DNA of 36,727 nucleotides from Chloroflexi bacterium HGW-Chloroflexi-1 (GCA_002842085.1 PHCA01000001.1:1511-38237), one strand, 5' to 3'. Shown: positions 24,106 through 33,159, numbered from the stretch's first letter. Translations and numbers: made by a program. Notes: generated by a model not told the origin, from the letters alone.

Positions 24106-24196
24106 TACCATGTTTGGTTGCGGCTGGAGGCCGCGCTATGAAGGTGTGAAGTGAACGGCTTTCCGAAAGGAGCAGTCCCTTCACACCCGTGATAGA

Positions 24197-25459
24197 TCAA
24201 TAGCTAAAGAATTCCACTACCTTGTGCAATCCGGCCACCAGCAGATCGATCTCGGCCTCGGTGTTGTAGATGTAGAAGCTGGCCCGCGCACTGGCCGGGA
24301 TGCCGTAGCGTTCGTGGAGCGGTTGGGCGCAGTGGTGGCCGGCCCGGATGGCGATGCCCATCGAGTCGAGCACGCCCGCGATGTCGTGCGGGTGCACGTC
24401 CCCGAGGATAAAACTCACCAGCCCGCCCCGCTGTTCGGGGCCAGGCCCCAAGATCTTCAGCCCTTCCACCTCCGACAGCTTTTGCATGGCGTACGCGGTG
24501 ATCTCCTGCTCGTGGCGGTGGACGGTGTCCATGCCGATGGCGTCCAGATAATCCACGGCCGCGCCGAAACCGATCGCTTCAGCGATGGCCGGCGTGCCCG
24601 CCTCGAACTTCCACGGCAGCTCGTTCCACGTTGACTCGCGCAGGTGGACCTCGCGGATCATGTCGCCGCCGCCCATGAACGGCGGCATGGCGTTCAGGAG
24701 CTCGCGACGGCCCCACAGCGCGCCGATGCCGGTCGGGCCCAGCATCTTGTGCGCACTGAACGCCAGGAAGTCGATGTCCAGTTCTTGCACGTTCACCGGC
24801 ATGTGTGGGACGCTCTGCGCGCCATCCACCAGCACCAGGGCGCCGGCCCGATGGGCCGCCGCGGTCAGCTCCTTGACCGGGTTGATCGTGCCCAGGACGT
24901 TGGACATGGCCGTGAACGCGAAAAGCCGCGTGCGGGGGGTCAGCAGTCGGTCCGGATCGTCCAGGATCAGCGTGCCGTTGTCAGCGATGGGCACGAAGTC
25001 CAGGTCCACGCTGGTCTCGGCGGCCAGGATCTGCCAGGGCACCAGGTTGGCGTGATGTTCCATCTCGGTGAGCAGGATGCGGTCACCGCGGCGCAGGTTG
25101 GCCCGGCCCCAACTGTAGGCGACCAGGTTGATCGCCTCGGTGGCGTTGCGCGTCCAGATCACTTCTTTCGGGCAGCACGCGCCGATGAAGTCGGCGACCC
25201 TGGCGCGGGCCGCCTCGTACTGGACCGTGGCCTCCTCGCTGAGCGTGTGGACCCCGCGATGCACGTTCGCGTGGGTGGTCTCGTAGTACCGCTCCATCGC
25301 GTCCAGCACGGCCTGGGGTTTCTGAGAGCTCGCGGCGCTGTCCAGATAGACCAACGGCTTGTCGTGGACGCGGCGGTGCAGGATCGGGAAGTCGGCGCGC
25401 AGGGCGTGTACGTCCAGATATTGGGTATTGGGTATTGGGGTCATGGTTGCTGTGGGCAT
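24197..25459 (-). CDS. sufS: SufS cysteine desulfurase
   Basis: 420 residues from the ATG at 25459, five bases after AGGAG. PLP-dependent group II desulfurase: 'YLDSAASSQKPQAVLDAM', the PLP lysine in 'FLAFSAHKMLGPTGIGAL', and the active-site cysteine in 'RAGHHCAQPLHERYG'. It removes sulfur from cysteine and hands it to SufU. The N-terminus before 'LDVHALRADFPIL' is unusual: 'MPTATMT' is shared with the upstream fic gene and 'PIPNTQY' is a translated CCCAATA repeat, so the original start has been remodelled. Confidence 0.92.
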   Translation of the reverse strand: MPTATMTPIPNTQYLDVHALRADFPILHRRVHDKPLVYLDSAASSQKPQAVLDAMERYYETTHANVHRGVHTLSEEATVQYEAARARVADFIGACCPKEVIWTRNATEAINLVAYSWGRANLRRGDRILLTEMEHHANLVPWQILAAETSVDLDFVPIADNGTLILDDPDRLLTPRTRLFAFTAMSNVLGTINPVKELTAAAHRAGALVLVDGAQSVPHMPVNVQELDIDFLAFSAHKMLGPTGIGALWGRRELLNAMPPFMGGGDMIREVHLRESTWNELPWKFEAGTPAIAEAIGFGAAVDYLDAIGMDTVHRHEQEITAYAMQKLSEVEGLKILGPGPEQRGGLVSFILGDVHPHDIAGVLDSMGIAIRAGHHCAQPLHERYGIPASARASFYIYNTEAEIDLLVAGLHKVVEFFSY

Positions 25460-25465
25460 GACCAC
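25438..25465. repeat. 28-bp direct repeat, sufS copy
   Basis: Identical over 28 bp to 26785-26812. It covers the end of the sufS ribosome site and the first codons. It contains an inverted repeat GGTCATG-N11-CATGACC. A (ATTGCGG)n stretch follows at 25470-25505. Confidence 0.9.
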
Positions 25466-25506
25466 TCCTGATTGCGGATTGCGGATTGCGGATTGCGGAT
25501 TGCGGA

Positions 25507-25677
25507 CTACGCCGATCTCGTGATGTCTTCGATGGCCTTGCCTGCGAAGTAGCGGCGACGATGGTCGCTGAATCGCTCGCCGTCCTTGCGTTCAGTGGCA
25601 AACCCGTTTACTTTCCAATACTTGCACAGAAGACATCCGCCACGGCGATTCTTGGGTCGGTTGCGTTTGTGGTTCAT
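25507..25677 (-). CDS. Small basic CxxC protein (56 aa)
   Basis: Below the ORF-track cutoff. It begins 'MNHKRNRPKNRRGGCLLCKY' and ends 'YFAGKAIEDITRSA'. The ATG is two bases after the Fic stop, with GGAGGAATGAG in front, so it is co-translated with fic. It is strongly basic, with one CxxC pair and a 'RFSDHRRRYF' stretch. Proteins of this look are scattered in bacterial genomes as uncharacterised small proteins. Possible RNA, DNA or metal binding; no function assigned. Confidence 0.7.
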   Translation of the reverse strand: MNHKRNRPKNRRGGCLLCKYWKVNGFATERKDGERFSDHRRRYFAGKAIEDITRSA

Positions 25678-25678
25678 C

Positions 25679-26806
25679 TCATTCCTCCGCCGTTATTGCG
25701 CCGATAAAGCGCCGATATTCCGCCGATAAACGGTAGCGCCGTGATTTGCGGGCCAGGTCGGCCACTTCTAGCCAGCCGGCGGCGACCCAATTCGCCAGCA
25801 GATCGCGTGCTGCCCGTGGAGAAAGCGCCAAGGCCCGCGCGATCTCAGCCGTGGTGAGCGATTCCTGGCGAGTGAACAGGCCCAACACCACACGCGCCCG
25901 CCGGTCGAATTGGCGCAGTTCCGGCAGCTCCGGCGCGCTCGGCCGATCTGCCCTGGCCTGTACTTCGGCGGCGATGTGGCGGAATGTCGCGGCCATACCG
26001 TGGACGAAATAAGCCAGCCAACCGGTGAGCTCCGCGTCCGCCCGTCCCTCGTAATAATTGTGGTGTGGATGGGTCTGCAAGGCCGCATAGTACGCCGCTA
26101 GATCGGCCGCGTAGACTTCCTCCAGGCTGTAAAAATGCCCCAAATCGTAGCCGTGCCGGTACAGGATCAAGGTCGCCAACGCGCGTGCCGTGCGACCGTT
26201 GCCATCGTAGAACGGGTGGACGGTGACGAACTGGTAATGGGTCAACCCTGCGATCACCGGGGCGGGCAGTTTCTCGCGTCCGGCGGTTGCGATCCAGGCG
26301 ACCAGGCTGGCCATCAACCGGGGCACGTCGGCGGCCTCCGGCGGCAGGTAGATGATGGCGCCGGTAGCCCCGTCACGGATGACGTTCTGTCCGTCGCGAT
26401 ATGGGCTGGGCCTGGCCCGCGCGCCGGTGAAGATCAGCGCGTGCAGGCGACAGATCAACTCCTCGGTCATCGGTGTCTGGCGGGCTGCCCACTCCTCGAC
26501 CTGGCCGAGCGCACGGTAATAGTTTTGCACCTCGCGCACGTCACGCTCGCGGCCGGGGAAGCGTCGCCCGTCCAACACCGCTTCTTGCGCCTCGGCCAAC
26601 GTCAGCCGGTTACCCTCGATCCGCGTGGAATAGTGGGTGGCGCGGATGCGCGCACCCTGGCGCAGCGCCGCGGCGATGCTCGGCGGCAGCACGGTCAGTT
26701 GCACCGCCTGCCGAGCCGCCTCGATCTCCATCAAGTCCCGTACGATCGCGGGGGTGAAGGTGTAGCGGAGGTTCATGACAAATTGGGTCATGGTTGCTGT
26801 GGGCAT
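25679..26806 (-). CDS. Fic-domain AMP-transferase with C-terminal winged helix
   Basis: 375 residues. The Fic active site 'HPFYDGNGRTAR' is at about residues 197-208. The N-terminal inhibitory helix 'STRIEGNRLT' (about 60-69) carries the (S/T)xxxE(G/N)N motif that blocks ATP in the family. The C-terminus 'LTTAEIARALALSPRAARDLLANWVAAGWLE' is a DNA-binding winged helix. Such proteins AMPylate hydroxyl side chains of target proteins. The start at 26806 follows GAGG at 5 bases, and its first residues 'MPTATMT' match SufS. It interrupts the suf gene order. Confidence 0.88.
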   Translation of the reverse strand: MPTATMTQFVMNLRYTFTPAIVRDLMEIEAARQAVQLTVLPPSIAAALRQGARIRATHYSTRIEGNRLTLAEAQEAVLDGRRFPGRERDVREVQNYYRALGQVEEWAARQTPMTEELICRLHALIFTGARARPSPYRDGQNVIRDGATGAIIYLPPEAADVPRLMASLVAWIATAGREKLPAPVIAGLTHYQFVTVHPFYDGNGRTARALATLILYRHGYDLGHFYSLEEVYAADLAAYYAALQTHPHHNYYEGRADAELTGWLAYFVHGMAATFRHIAAEVQARADRPSAPELPELRQFDRRARVVLGLFTRQESLTTAEIARALALSPRAARDLLANWVAAGWLEVADLARKSRRYRLSAEYRRFIGAITAEE

Positions 26807-26812
26807 GACCAC
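26785..26812. repeat. 28-bp direct repeat, fic copy
   Basis: Perfect copy of 25438-25465, again covering the start codon and first codons of the gene below it. The two copies bracket fic plus the small CxxC gene. Confidence 0.9.
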
Positions 26813-26831
26813 CTCGATTTCGGGTAAGTTT

Positions 26832-27287
26832 TCATGGAGTGGTCAGGTATTCGTCGGGGGTAAGCACTTTGATCACGGTGCGCCCCTCGAAGTGCCTCTT
26901 GTTCCAGGTGAGAATCGCCTCTGCCCCATAGTCTTCTGCGGTAAGGAGAAGCACGGCATCCTCCCAGGTCATCTTGCGTTCATATATCCCCAACACCCGA
27001 TAACTGAAGCGAGCAAACCAACTCATGGCGAGCATGATATCAATCCCCTTCGGCTCCAGCACCTTTACGCCGTACACCTCGTCGAAGTTGTAGCTCCAAC
27101 GTCTTAGCTCCGCTGGGGACATACGGAAAGACGCAATGCCACACAACTCAAATAGAGAGAAGGCCGAGAAGCCCGCGTCTATGCGCGGCAAACAGTCGAT
27201 CAGAGCTTGGTTGGTGGGATAGCGAACGTCGCGCTGGAAGAACCGGTCGATCACGAAGATGTCAGTATCCAGTAAGACCATACTCAT
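26832..27287 (-). CDS. PIN-domain (VapC-like) toxin
   Basis: 151 residues. It begins 'MSMVLLDTDIFVIDRFF', with the first PIN aspartate pair, has 'FSAFSLFELCGIASF' with the conserved glutamate, and ends with 'MTWEDAVLLLTAEDYGAEAILTWNKRHF', the acidic cluster and 'T.N..HF' of VapC-type RNases. It overlaps the preceding antitoxin gene by 26 bp. It should cleave RNA when free of antitoxin. Confidence 0.85.
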   Translation of the reverse strand: MSMVLLDTDIFVIDRFFQRDVRYPTNQALIDCLPRIDAGFSAFSLFELCGIASFRMSPAELRRWSYNFDEVYGVKVLEPKGIDIMLAMSWFARFSYRVLGIYERKMTWEDAVLLLTAEDYGAEAILTWNKRHFEGRTVIKVLTPDEYLTTP

Positions 27288-27579
27288 CTCCTCGCATGGC
27301 GCGTTCGAATTCCTCGACAGAGCGATAAGGCATGTTTTCGGCGATGATGGACGACAGCCTGTCGAAATCGGCTCGCCTCGCCTCTGCCGTCATGTAGCGG
27401 AGATCGGGCATCTCCCTGGCGATCTCCTGCTTGACCTGTTGCCAGACGCCCCGTCCCTGGACTATCTCAGCGCGTTCAGGGAACAGGATCAAGACCTCGG
27501 CCCCCTCTCGACTCGGCGCTTCTTCCAATGGTTTGACGACTCCTCCTAGATACTCGCCTCTGACAACTGCCCACGCCAT
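27262..27579 (-). CDS. Antitoxin partner of the PIN toxin
   Basis: 105 residues with a strong AGGAGGTGTGAC site before the ATG. The start 'MAWAVVRGEYLGGVVKPLEEAP' and 'GAEVLILFP' recall the strand-rich N-terminus of AbrB/VapB-like antitoxins. The rest is helical ('EIAREMPDLRYMTAEARRADFDRLSSIIAENMP'). The assignment comes mainly from its overlap with the PIN gene. Confidence 0.65.
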   Translation of the reverse strand: MAWAVVRGEYLGGVVKPLEEAPSREGAEVLILFPERAEIVQGRGVWQQVKQEIAREMPDLRYMTAEARRADFDRLSSIIAENMPYRSVEEFERAMRGDEYGLTGY

Positions 27580-27618
27580 GTCACACCTCCTCAGGTGAAT
27601 CCTGCGGTCTGCTGAGTC

Positions 27619-28017
27619 TTATTTCAACAACCCTAAGCCACCACTTCGCAATCGTCGAACGGCTTCCTTCGTCGTGTTCAGCCCCAATGTGACGCACTTG
27701 AGCCGGGTGGCGGCCATCTCGCGCCCCATCAAGTCCAGGATTGCCTCGGCCGACGTGGCCTCTACGTCAGCCACCGTCTTGCCGGTGAACATCTCGGTCA
27801 CAATGGATGCCCCCGCCTGGCTGATGGTGCACCCTTCGCCCTCGAACGAAATGTCAGAGATGCGGCCGTCGCCGTCGGCCTTCAGGTAAACCGTCACCAC
27901 GTCACCGCAGCCTGGGTTGACGCCCGTGGCGGTCGCCGCGGCATCCGCCAGCGCGCCGTAATGCCGCGGGTTTTCGTAATGGTCCAGGATGAAGTCAATT
28001 TGGGCTTGGCGATCCAT
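27619..28017 (-). CDS. Second SufU/NifU-N-like scaffold
   Basis: 132 residues from 'MDRQAQIDFILDHYENPRHYG'; the ORF track's N-terminal extension is repeat. The cysteines are in 'NPGCGDVVTVYLKADGDG', 'EGEGCTISQAGASIVTEM' and 'TRLKCVTLGLNTTKEAV'. It is similar to but clearly distinct from the SufU at 23547. It follows SufD directly in the array, so it may be the scaffold proper while the other serves SufS, or they may be redundant. Confidence 0.85.
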   Translation of the reverse strand: MDRQAQIDFILDHYENPRHYGALADAAATATGVNPGCGDVVTVYLKADGDGRISDISFEGEGCTISQAGASIVTEMFTGKTVADVEATSAEAILDLMGREMAATRLKCVTLGLNTTKEAVRRLRSGGLGLLK

Positions 28018-28027
28018 GGCAGCAGTA

Positions 28028-28245
28028 TATCGGTAAATTGGTAGATTGGTAAATTGGGAACGGGTAGATTGGTAAATTGGGGAGCGATAGATTGGGGAGT
28101 GGTAGATTGGTAGCTTGGGGAGCGATAGACTAGCAAGCTGGGAATTGAAACTCGGCGCCCAACGACCGACCCGTTTATCCACCAATCCACCAATCTACCA
28201 ATCCACCAATCCACCAATCTACCAATCTACCAATCTACCAATCTA
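28028..28245. repeat. Tandem TTGGTAGA / CCACCAAT repeats between sufU-like and sufD
   Basis: Units in one orientation (28028-28140) and the opposite orientation (28178-28245) could form a long hairpin. The second block ends at the sufD stop. Confidence 0.85.
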
Positions 28246-29568
28246 CAACCCCACCTTCCGCGCGATCTCCGTCTCCAACTTGCTCCGCACCCCTTCCACC
28301 GGGATCCGATCGATCACTTCCTCCAGGAAGCCCTGCACGATCATGCGTTCGGCGTTGCCGCGGTCAATGCCGCGGGCCATCAGGTAGAAGATGTATTCTT
28401 CGGGAATCTGCCCCGCGGTGGCGCCGTGCGTGCAGCGCACATCGTCCGCCTCGATCTCCAGGCCGGGGATGCTGTCGGCGCGGGCCATCTTGCTCAACAT
28501 CAGGTTGCGATTGGCCTGGTAGGCGTTGGTCTTCTGCGCCTGCGGATAGACCTTGACGTAGCCCTGGTAGACCGACCGCGCCCGATCCTTGAGCGCGCCC
28601 TTGAAGAGCAGGTCGCTGGTGGCGTGCGGCGACTTGTGCAACTGGTTCGTGTGGTGATCGAGATGCTGCCGGCCGCCGGGAACGTAAAGCCCCAGCAGCT
28701 CGCCGTGGCTGCCCGGGCCGTTCAGCTCCATGTTGATCCAGTTCTTGCTCAACCGGCTGCCCCACGAGCCGATGAAGTAGCGCAGCAGGCTGTCGCGGGT
28801 GAGCAGCATCCGCTGCGTGCTGAAGTTCCATGCCGTATCGGCCAGGTTTTGCAGATGCAGATAGTGCACCTGGCTGTTGACGCCGGGCAACAACTCGACG
28901 ACGCTGTTGGTCATCCCGCCGGCCGCGCCCACGAAGTCCTCCACCAGCGTCACCGCCGCGCCCTCTTCGGTCACGACCAGCGTGTGGTGCATCCCCGCCA
29001 GCTTGCCCGCGCTCTGGCTGATGACGGCCTGGAGCGGCTTGTCAATGGTCACGTTGCGGGGTACATAAACAAATGTGCCGCTGTTCCAGAGCGCATAGTG
29101 CAGCGCGCTGAACTTGTTCTCGTCGGTGGCGACCGCGGTGTTGAAATGCCGCTGCACCAACTCCGGATACGCGCGACAGGCGGTGTCCAGGTCGGTGAAG
29201 ATCACGCCGCGGGCGGCCAGGGCCGGGTCCAGACTGTACCGGGCCGCCGCCCCATCCACGATCGCCAGTTCACCGACGCTCTCGACCTCGGATAAGCTCT
29301 TCTCGACCTCGGCCGGCAGCGTTGCCGGATCACCTGGAGTCGAGGCTTTAGCCGGTTGGCCGCCTGATGGCTCTACTCCAGTTCCTCCGGCGAAAGGCCG
29401 GTAATCCTCCAGCCTGAAGCCGGTGAGCCGCGTTCGGCGCCACGTCTCCTCGTTGCCCGTGGGCCAGGGCATCTCCTCGAAGAATCGCCACGCCTTCTGC
29501 CGCAAATCCAGCATCCAGGTCGGCTCGACGGGGGAGGCGGCGGGGATGGGGAATGTGTGTGTTGTCAT
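28243..29568 (-). CDS. sufD: SufD, Fe-S assembly scaffold subunit
   Basis: 441 residues from the ATG at 29568 ('MTTHTFPIPAASPVEPTWML'). The N-terminal region 'RRTRLTGFRLEDYRPF' and the beta-helix core ('SALHYALWNSGTFVYVPRNV', 'VTEEGAAVTLVEDFVG') lead to the C-terminal 'RCTHGATAGQIPEEYIFYLMARG' with the conserved Cys/His region. It works with SufB and SufC. Around residues 64-78 an insert 'GVEPSGGQPAKASTP' is encoded by a palindromic repeat found elsewhere as non-coding DNA, an in-frame insertion. Confidence 0.92.
   Translation of the reverse strand: MTTHTFPIPAASPVEPTWMLDLRQKAWRFFEEMPWPTGNEETWRRTRLTGFRLEDYRPFAGGTGVEPSGGQPAKASTPGDPATLPAEVEKSLSEVESVGELAIVDGAAARYSLDPALAARGVIFTDLDTACRAYPELVQRHFNTAVATDENKFSALHYALWNSGTFVYVPRNVTIDKPLQAVISQSAGKLAGMHHTLVVTEEGAAVTLVEDFVGAAGGMTNSVVELLPGVNSQVHYLHLQNLADTAWNFSTQRMLLTRDSLLRYFIGSWGSRLSKNWINMELNGPGSHGELLGLYVPGGRQHLDHHTNQLHKSPHATSDLLFKGALKDRARSVYQGYVKVYPQAQKTNAYQANRNLMLSKMARADSIPGLEIEADDVRCTHGATAGQIPEEYIFYLMARGIDRGNAERMIVQGFLEEVIDRIPVEGVRSKLETEIARKVGL
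29336..29379. repeat. Palindromic repeat inserted in the sufD coding sequence
   Basis: GGAGTCGAGGCTTTAGCCGG pairs with CTGATGGCTCTACTCC. A closely related version lies in non-coding DNA at 33237-33292. The length and frame leave sufD open. Confidence 0.75.
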
Positions 29569-29595
29569 AGTTGTTTCCGTCGATGGGGAGGCGGG

Positions 29596-29719
29596 TAGAT
29601 TGGTACATTGGTAAACTGGTAAATCGGTAAATTGGTAAACTGGTAAATTGGTAAACTGGGCTTGTACTGATGCGAAGCCAGAACCCAATCTACCAACCTA
29701 CCAATCTACCAATCTACCA
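29596..29719. repeat. Tandem TTGGTAAA / TACCAATC repeats between sufD and sufB
   Basis: Two opposed blocks (29596-29660 and 29688-29719) of the same 8-bp family, able to pair. Confidence 0.85.
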
Positions 29720-32221
29720 TCACCCCACCGTCCCTTCCATCTGCAACTGAATCAGTCGATTCAACTCCACCGCGTACTCCATCGGCAGTTCCTTGACCAT
29801 CGGCTCGATGAAACCGGAGACGATCATGGCGCTGGCTGCGTCCTCCGCCAGGCCGCGGCTCTGGAGATAGAAGAGCTGCTCTTCGCCGATCTTGCTGACC
29901 GACGCCTCGTGGCCGACGGTGATATCGTCCTCGTCGATCTCGATGTACGGGTAGGTGTCGGAGCGGCTGCGCTCGTCCAACAGCAGCGCGTCGCAGACCA
30001 CGTTCGACCTGGCGCCGTGGCTGCCCTTGCTGACTTTCAGCAGGCCGCGATAGCTGGCGCGGCCGCCGCCCTTGCTGATGGACTTCGAGATGAGCTGGCT
30101 GCTCGTGTTCGGCGCGGCGTGCACCAGCTTGCCGCCGGTGTCCAGGTGTTGACCGGGGCCGGCAAACGCCATCGAGAGGATCTGGCCGTGCGCACCCTCG
30201 CCCAGCATGTAGACCGACGGATACTTCATGGTGGTCTTCGACCCCATGTTGGCATCAACCCATTCCATTGTCCCATTTTCATACACCAGCGATCTTTGTG
30301 TCACCAGGTTGTAGACGTTGGTAGACCAGTTCTGAATCGTTGTGTAGCGGCAACGGGCGTTCTTGCGGACGATGATCTCGATGACGCCGCTATGCAGTGA
30401 ATCTGTCGAATATATTGGTGCTGTGCAACCTTCTACGTAGTGCACACTCGCGCCTTCGTCCACGATGATCAGCGTGCGCTCGAACTGCCCCATGCTCTGC
30501 GCGTTGATGCGGAAATAGGCCTGGAGCGGGATGTCGAGATGTACCCCTTTCGGCACGTAGACGAACGACCCGCCCGACCAGCACGCGGTGTTCAGCGCCG
30601 CGAAGCGCGCAGGCCGCTGTCGCTGTCCACGAAGATGACGCCTTGCTTTTCCCACTCTTGCTTAAGGGAATGGTATACAGCTTCGGAGTTGTGAACGATC
30701 AACCCTTCAGCGACGAAATTGTGCGGGCCATCCACTTCGATGTCATAGACCGGCTCGATGCCCGCCGGAATGATGCTCTTGATGCGGGCAAAGCCCACGA
30801 ACTCGTTCGTGTGGTGTCGGAAGGTGGTGCCCTTGCTACTCGAATAGTCGTGGCGAAAACGTCGCTTACCCAGGCGTTCTGTTCGCTGTGGGGAGCGGCA
30901 GCCCAGGCGTTCGAATTCTCCGCTCAACTGCATTCGGTAGCCATCGACATAGCGTTCCTCGTCGTAAGGATGCTTGGACGCGAAGTGGTGGATAGCTGAT
31001 GTGGGGATGCCACACGACAGAGCCAACGCTTGGACTTGCTGCAGAAGCTCGTTGTTGCCGCTGGTGATGACTACGTCATGGCTTGTTGGGTGATCGCGCA
31101 CGTAGCCATCGGCATCCACATACCCGCCCAGGAACGCCAGCCGTTCGCTTTCTGGCAAGGTATGTACCCATTGCGGAATCCGTTTCGTCAGCGCACGACC
31201 GGCAAGACCGTTGACTTCCGGATAGCGCGCCAGGATCGTCGAGTACACCGTCATGCGATTGGGATCGCCATTGGTCGCCGTGATATCAAATACTGACTGG
31301 GTGACGTTCTTGAATTCTGTCCGCAGTGGCGCGTCCGTCTCAGGAATGGCGAACTCCACACGCGCCTTATCGGCGCCTTTGTGGTAATGAATGAAGCCAT
31401 CGCCCACGTAGAGGCCCAACCACCACATCAGATCGGTGGAGGTAGTGGTTGGAAGCGAGACACGATTGTAGCTGCCGGTGATGTCCGGATCGTATTTGAC
31501 GCCCGTCTGATTGCTTCCGACGACTTTGGTTTTGACGTTGGGCATGGTAAGGGTGTACGGCTGTCCTGCATCTGGAAGCTTCTTCGCAACGGCCACCAGG
31601 TCGCCGGGCTTCAGATCACGCAAATACTTCCACTCGCGTGTAAAGCGCCCGCGCTGCTTACCTTCCTCGCGGCGATAGGAAAGGGTCAAAAAGGGGTGGT
31701 TCGATGTGGCGCGAATCGTCTTCGTATGAACTCGCAACTCGAACACCTCGCGCTCACCCTTATCCATCTTGGCCTTGACAGGGGCTGAGATTAGCCGGTT
31801 TTGCGCTTCGTCAAAGGCAAATACGATGTCACCAGGCTCGATCTCGCGAATCGGCGTCAGGCCGCGGGCCGTGGCAACGCGTGTAGTGCCGCTCAAACAC
31901 TCATACTGCGCGCCCGCGCCGGCGAGAAACTTGCGCTCCGCCTCGGGGATGCCGAGCCTGTCGAACGTCTCCTTGATGTCGGCCGGCACGTCATCCCAGC
32001 TCCCAGGTCGGGATCGGCCTGGAGAAGAAGATGTCCAGCGCGGCGTGGCGGTATTTCCGCATCCACTCCGGTTCGCGCTTCATGGCGCTGATCTGGTCCA
32101 CGATGTCGTGGTCCAGTCCCTTGCGCGCCTTGAAAACGTATTTTTCCGGCTGGCTGAACCCGTATTTGTACTCGTCCTTGAGGTCGGCAAGGACCGCGCG
32201 GTCGGTGCTCGTTGCAGACAT
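29720..32221 (-). pseudogene. sufB: SufB with intein, broken by two small deletions
   Basis: The SufB sequence is in three frames. Frame 1 runs from the ATG at 32221 ('MSATSTDRAVLADLKDEYKY') to '[10 protein letters not shown]' and a TGA. Frame 2 runs from '[17 protein letters not shown]' through the intein to '[15 protein letters not shown]' and stops. Frame 3 continues '[18 protein letters not shown]' through '[20 protein letters not shown]' to the end, and is the same frame as the first. Family members have about 25 residues between 'PTW' and 'SWDDVP' and about 20 between 'SGLR' and 'FAALN'; both stretches are absent. As written the gene cannot give full SufB. Confidence 0.85.
30688..31899 (-). 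other. SufB intein with LAGLIDADG endonuclease domain
   Basis: 404 codons. It starts with Cys in '[20 protein letters not shown]' after the extein 'GAGAQYE' and ends '...[11 protein letters not shown]' before 'SEAVYHS', so the downstream nucleophile is Ser. Block B is 'TSNHPFLTL'. The two dodecapeptide motifs '[10 protein letters not shown]' and '[11 protein letters not shown]' mark a DOD-type homing endonuclease. All splicing motifs look intact, so the intein itself appears functional even though its host gene is not. Confidence 0.92.
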
Positions 32222-32236
32222 GGTTGTTGCTCCCTT

Positions 32237-32343
32237 GAACGGGTATTGGGTATTAGATATTGGATATTGAAACCTGGTCAGCAGTGCGCCGCCACCAATA
32301 CCCAATACCTGATACCCAATACCTGATACCCGATCCCCAATCC
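32237..32343. repeat. GGGTATTG / CCCAATAC tandem repeats between sufB and sufC
   Basis: Two opposed blocks of ATTGGGT-type units, running up to the sufC stop. The same unit makes the N-terminal 'PIPNTQY' of SufS. Confidence 0.85.
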
Positions 32344-33159
32344 CTACACCGGTTCCCCAAACTCCTGGCGAATCCAATCGTACCCCTTGGCTTCCAGTTC
32401 CAACGTCAGTTCCGGTCCGCCGGAAAGCACCACGCGGCCGTCGAAGAAGACGTGCACGAAATCCGGCTTGATGTAGTTCAGCAAGCGCTGGTAATGGGTA
32501 ATCAGTAGCGTGCCCATCTGCGGGCCGACCAGGCTGTTGATCCCTTCGGCGACCACGCGCAGCGCGTCGATGTCCAGGCCCGAATCGGTCTCGTCCAGAA
32601 TGGCGATCTTGGGTTCGAGCATGGCCATCTGCAGGATCTCCGCGCGCTTCTTCTCGCCGCCCGAGAATCCATCGTTCAGGTACCGGCGGGCGAAAGCCGC
32701 GTCGATGTGCAGCGCCTCCATCTTGTCGCTCAGCTCGTTGCGGAACTCGCGCATCGGCATCAGCTCGGAGCCGATCGGCCTGGCGCTGTCGCCCTCGGCG
32801 ACGGCCTGTTTGGCCTTGTCGGTGTAGCCACGCACCGCGCTGACCGCCTGGCGCAGGAAGTTGGCCATGCTCACGCCGGGGATGGTGGTGGGGTACTGGA
32901 AGGCCAGGAACAGGCCGGCCCTGGCCCGCTCGTGCGGCTCAATCCCCAGGATGCTTCGGCCATCGAGCAGGATGTCACCGTCCGTCACCTGGTAGTGCGG
33001 GTGGCCGGCGATGGTGTAGGCCAGCGTGCTCTTGCCAGAGCCGTTCGGTCCCATCAACGCGTGTACCTCGCCCTGGCGGATCGTCAGGTTGACACCCCGC
33101 AGGATCGGCTTGCCTTCGACGTCGACGTGCAGGTCTTTGATAACAAGTTCAGCAGGCAT
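32344..33159 (-). CDS. sufC: SufC ATPase
   Basis: 271 residues from '[20 protein letters not shown]'; the ORF track's longer start crosses intergenic DNA. Walker A is 'GPNGSGKST', the signature is '[11 protein letters not shown]', Walker B is '[14 protein letters not shown]', and the switch histidine is in '[10 protein letters not shown]'. '[18 protein letters not shown]' is typical of SufC. It drives the SufBCD complex; with SufB broken its partner set is incomplete here. Confidence 0.95.
   Translation of the reverse strand: MPAELVIKDLHVDVEGKPILRGVNLTIRQGEVHALMGPNGSGKSTLAYTIAGHPHYQVTDGDILLDGRSILGIEPHERARAGLFLAFQYPTTIPGVSMANFLRQAVSAVRGYTDKAKQAVAEGDSARPIGSELMPMREFRNELSDKMEALHIDAAFARRYLNDGFSGGEKKRAEILQMAMLEPKIAILDETDSGLDIDALRVVAEGINSLVGPQMGTLLITHYQRLLNYIKPDFVHVFFDGRVVLSGGPELTLELEAKGYDWIRQEFGEPV

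Noticed and set aside
24143-24187. GGTGTGAAG...CTTCACACC as a terminator after sufS
   Set aside because: A nine-base stem with a long loop and no T run in the sufS direction; too weak to call.
25083-25601. 172-aa minus ORF overlapping the sufS start
   Set aside because: Out-of-frame reading of sufS and of (ATTGCGG)n repeats; the real small gene there is 25507-25677.
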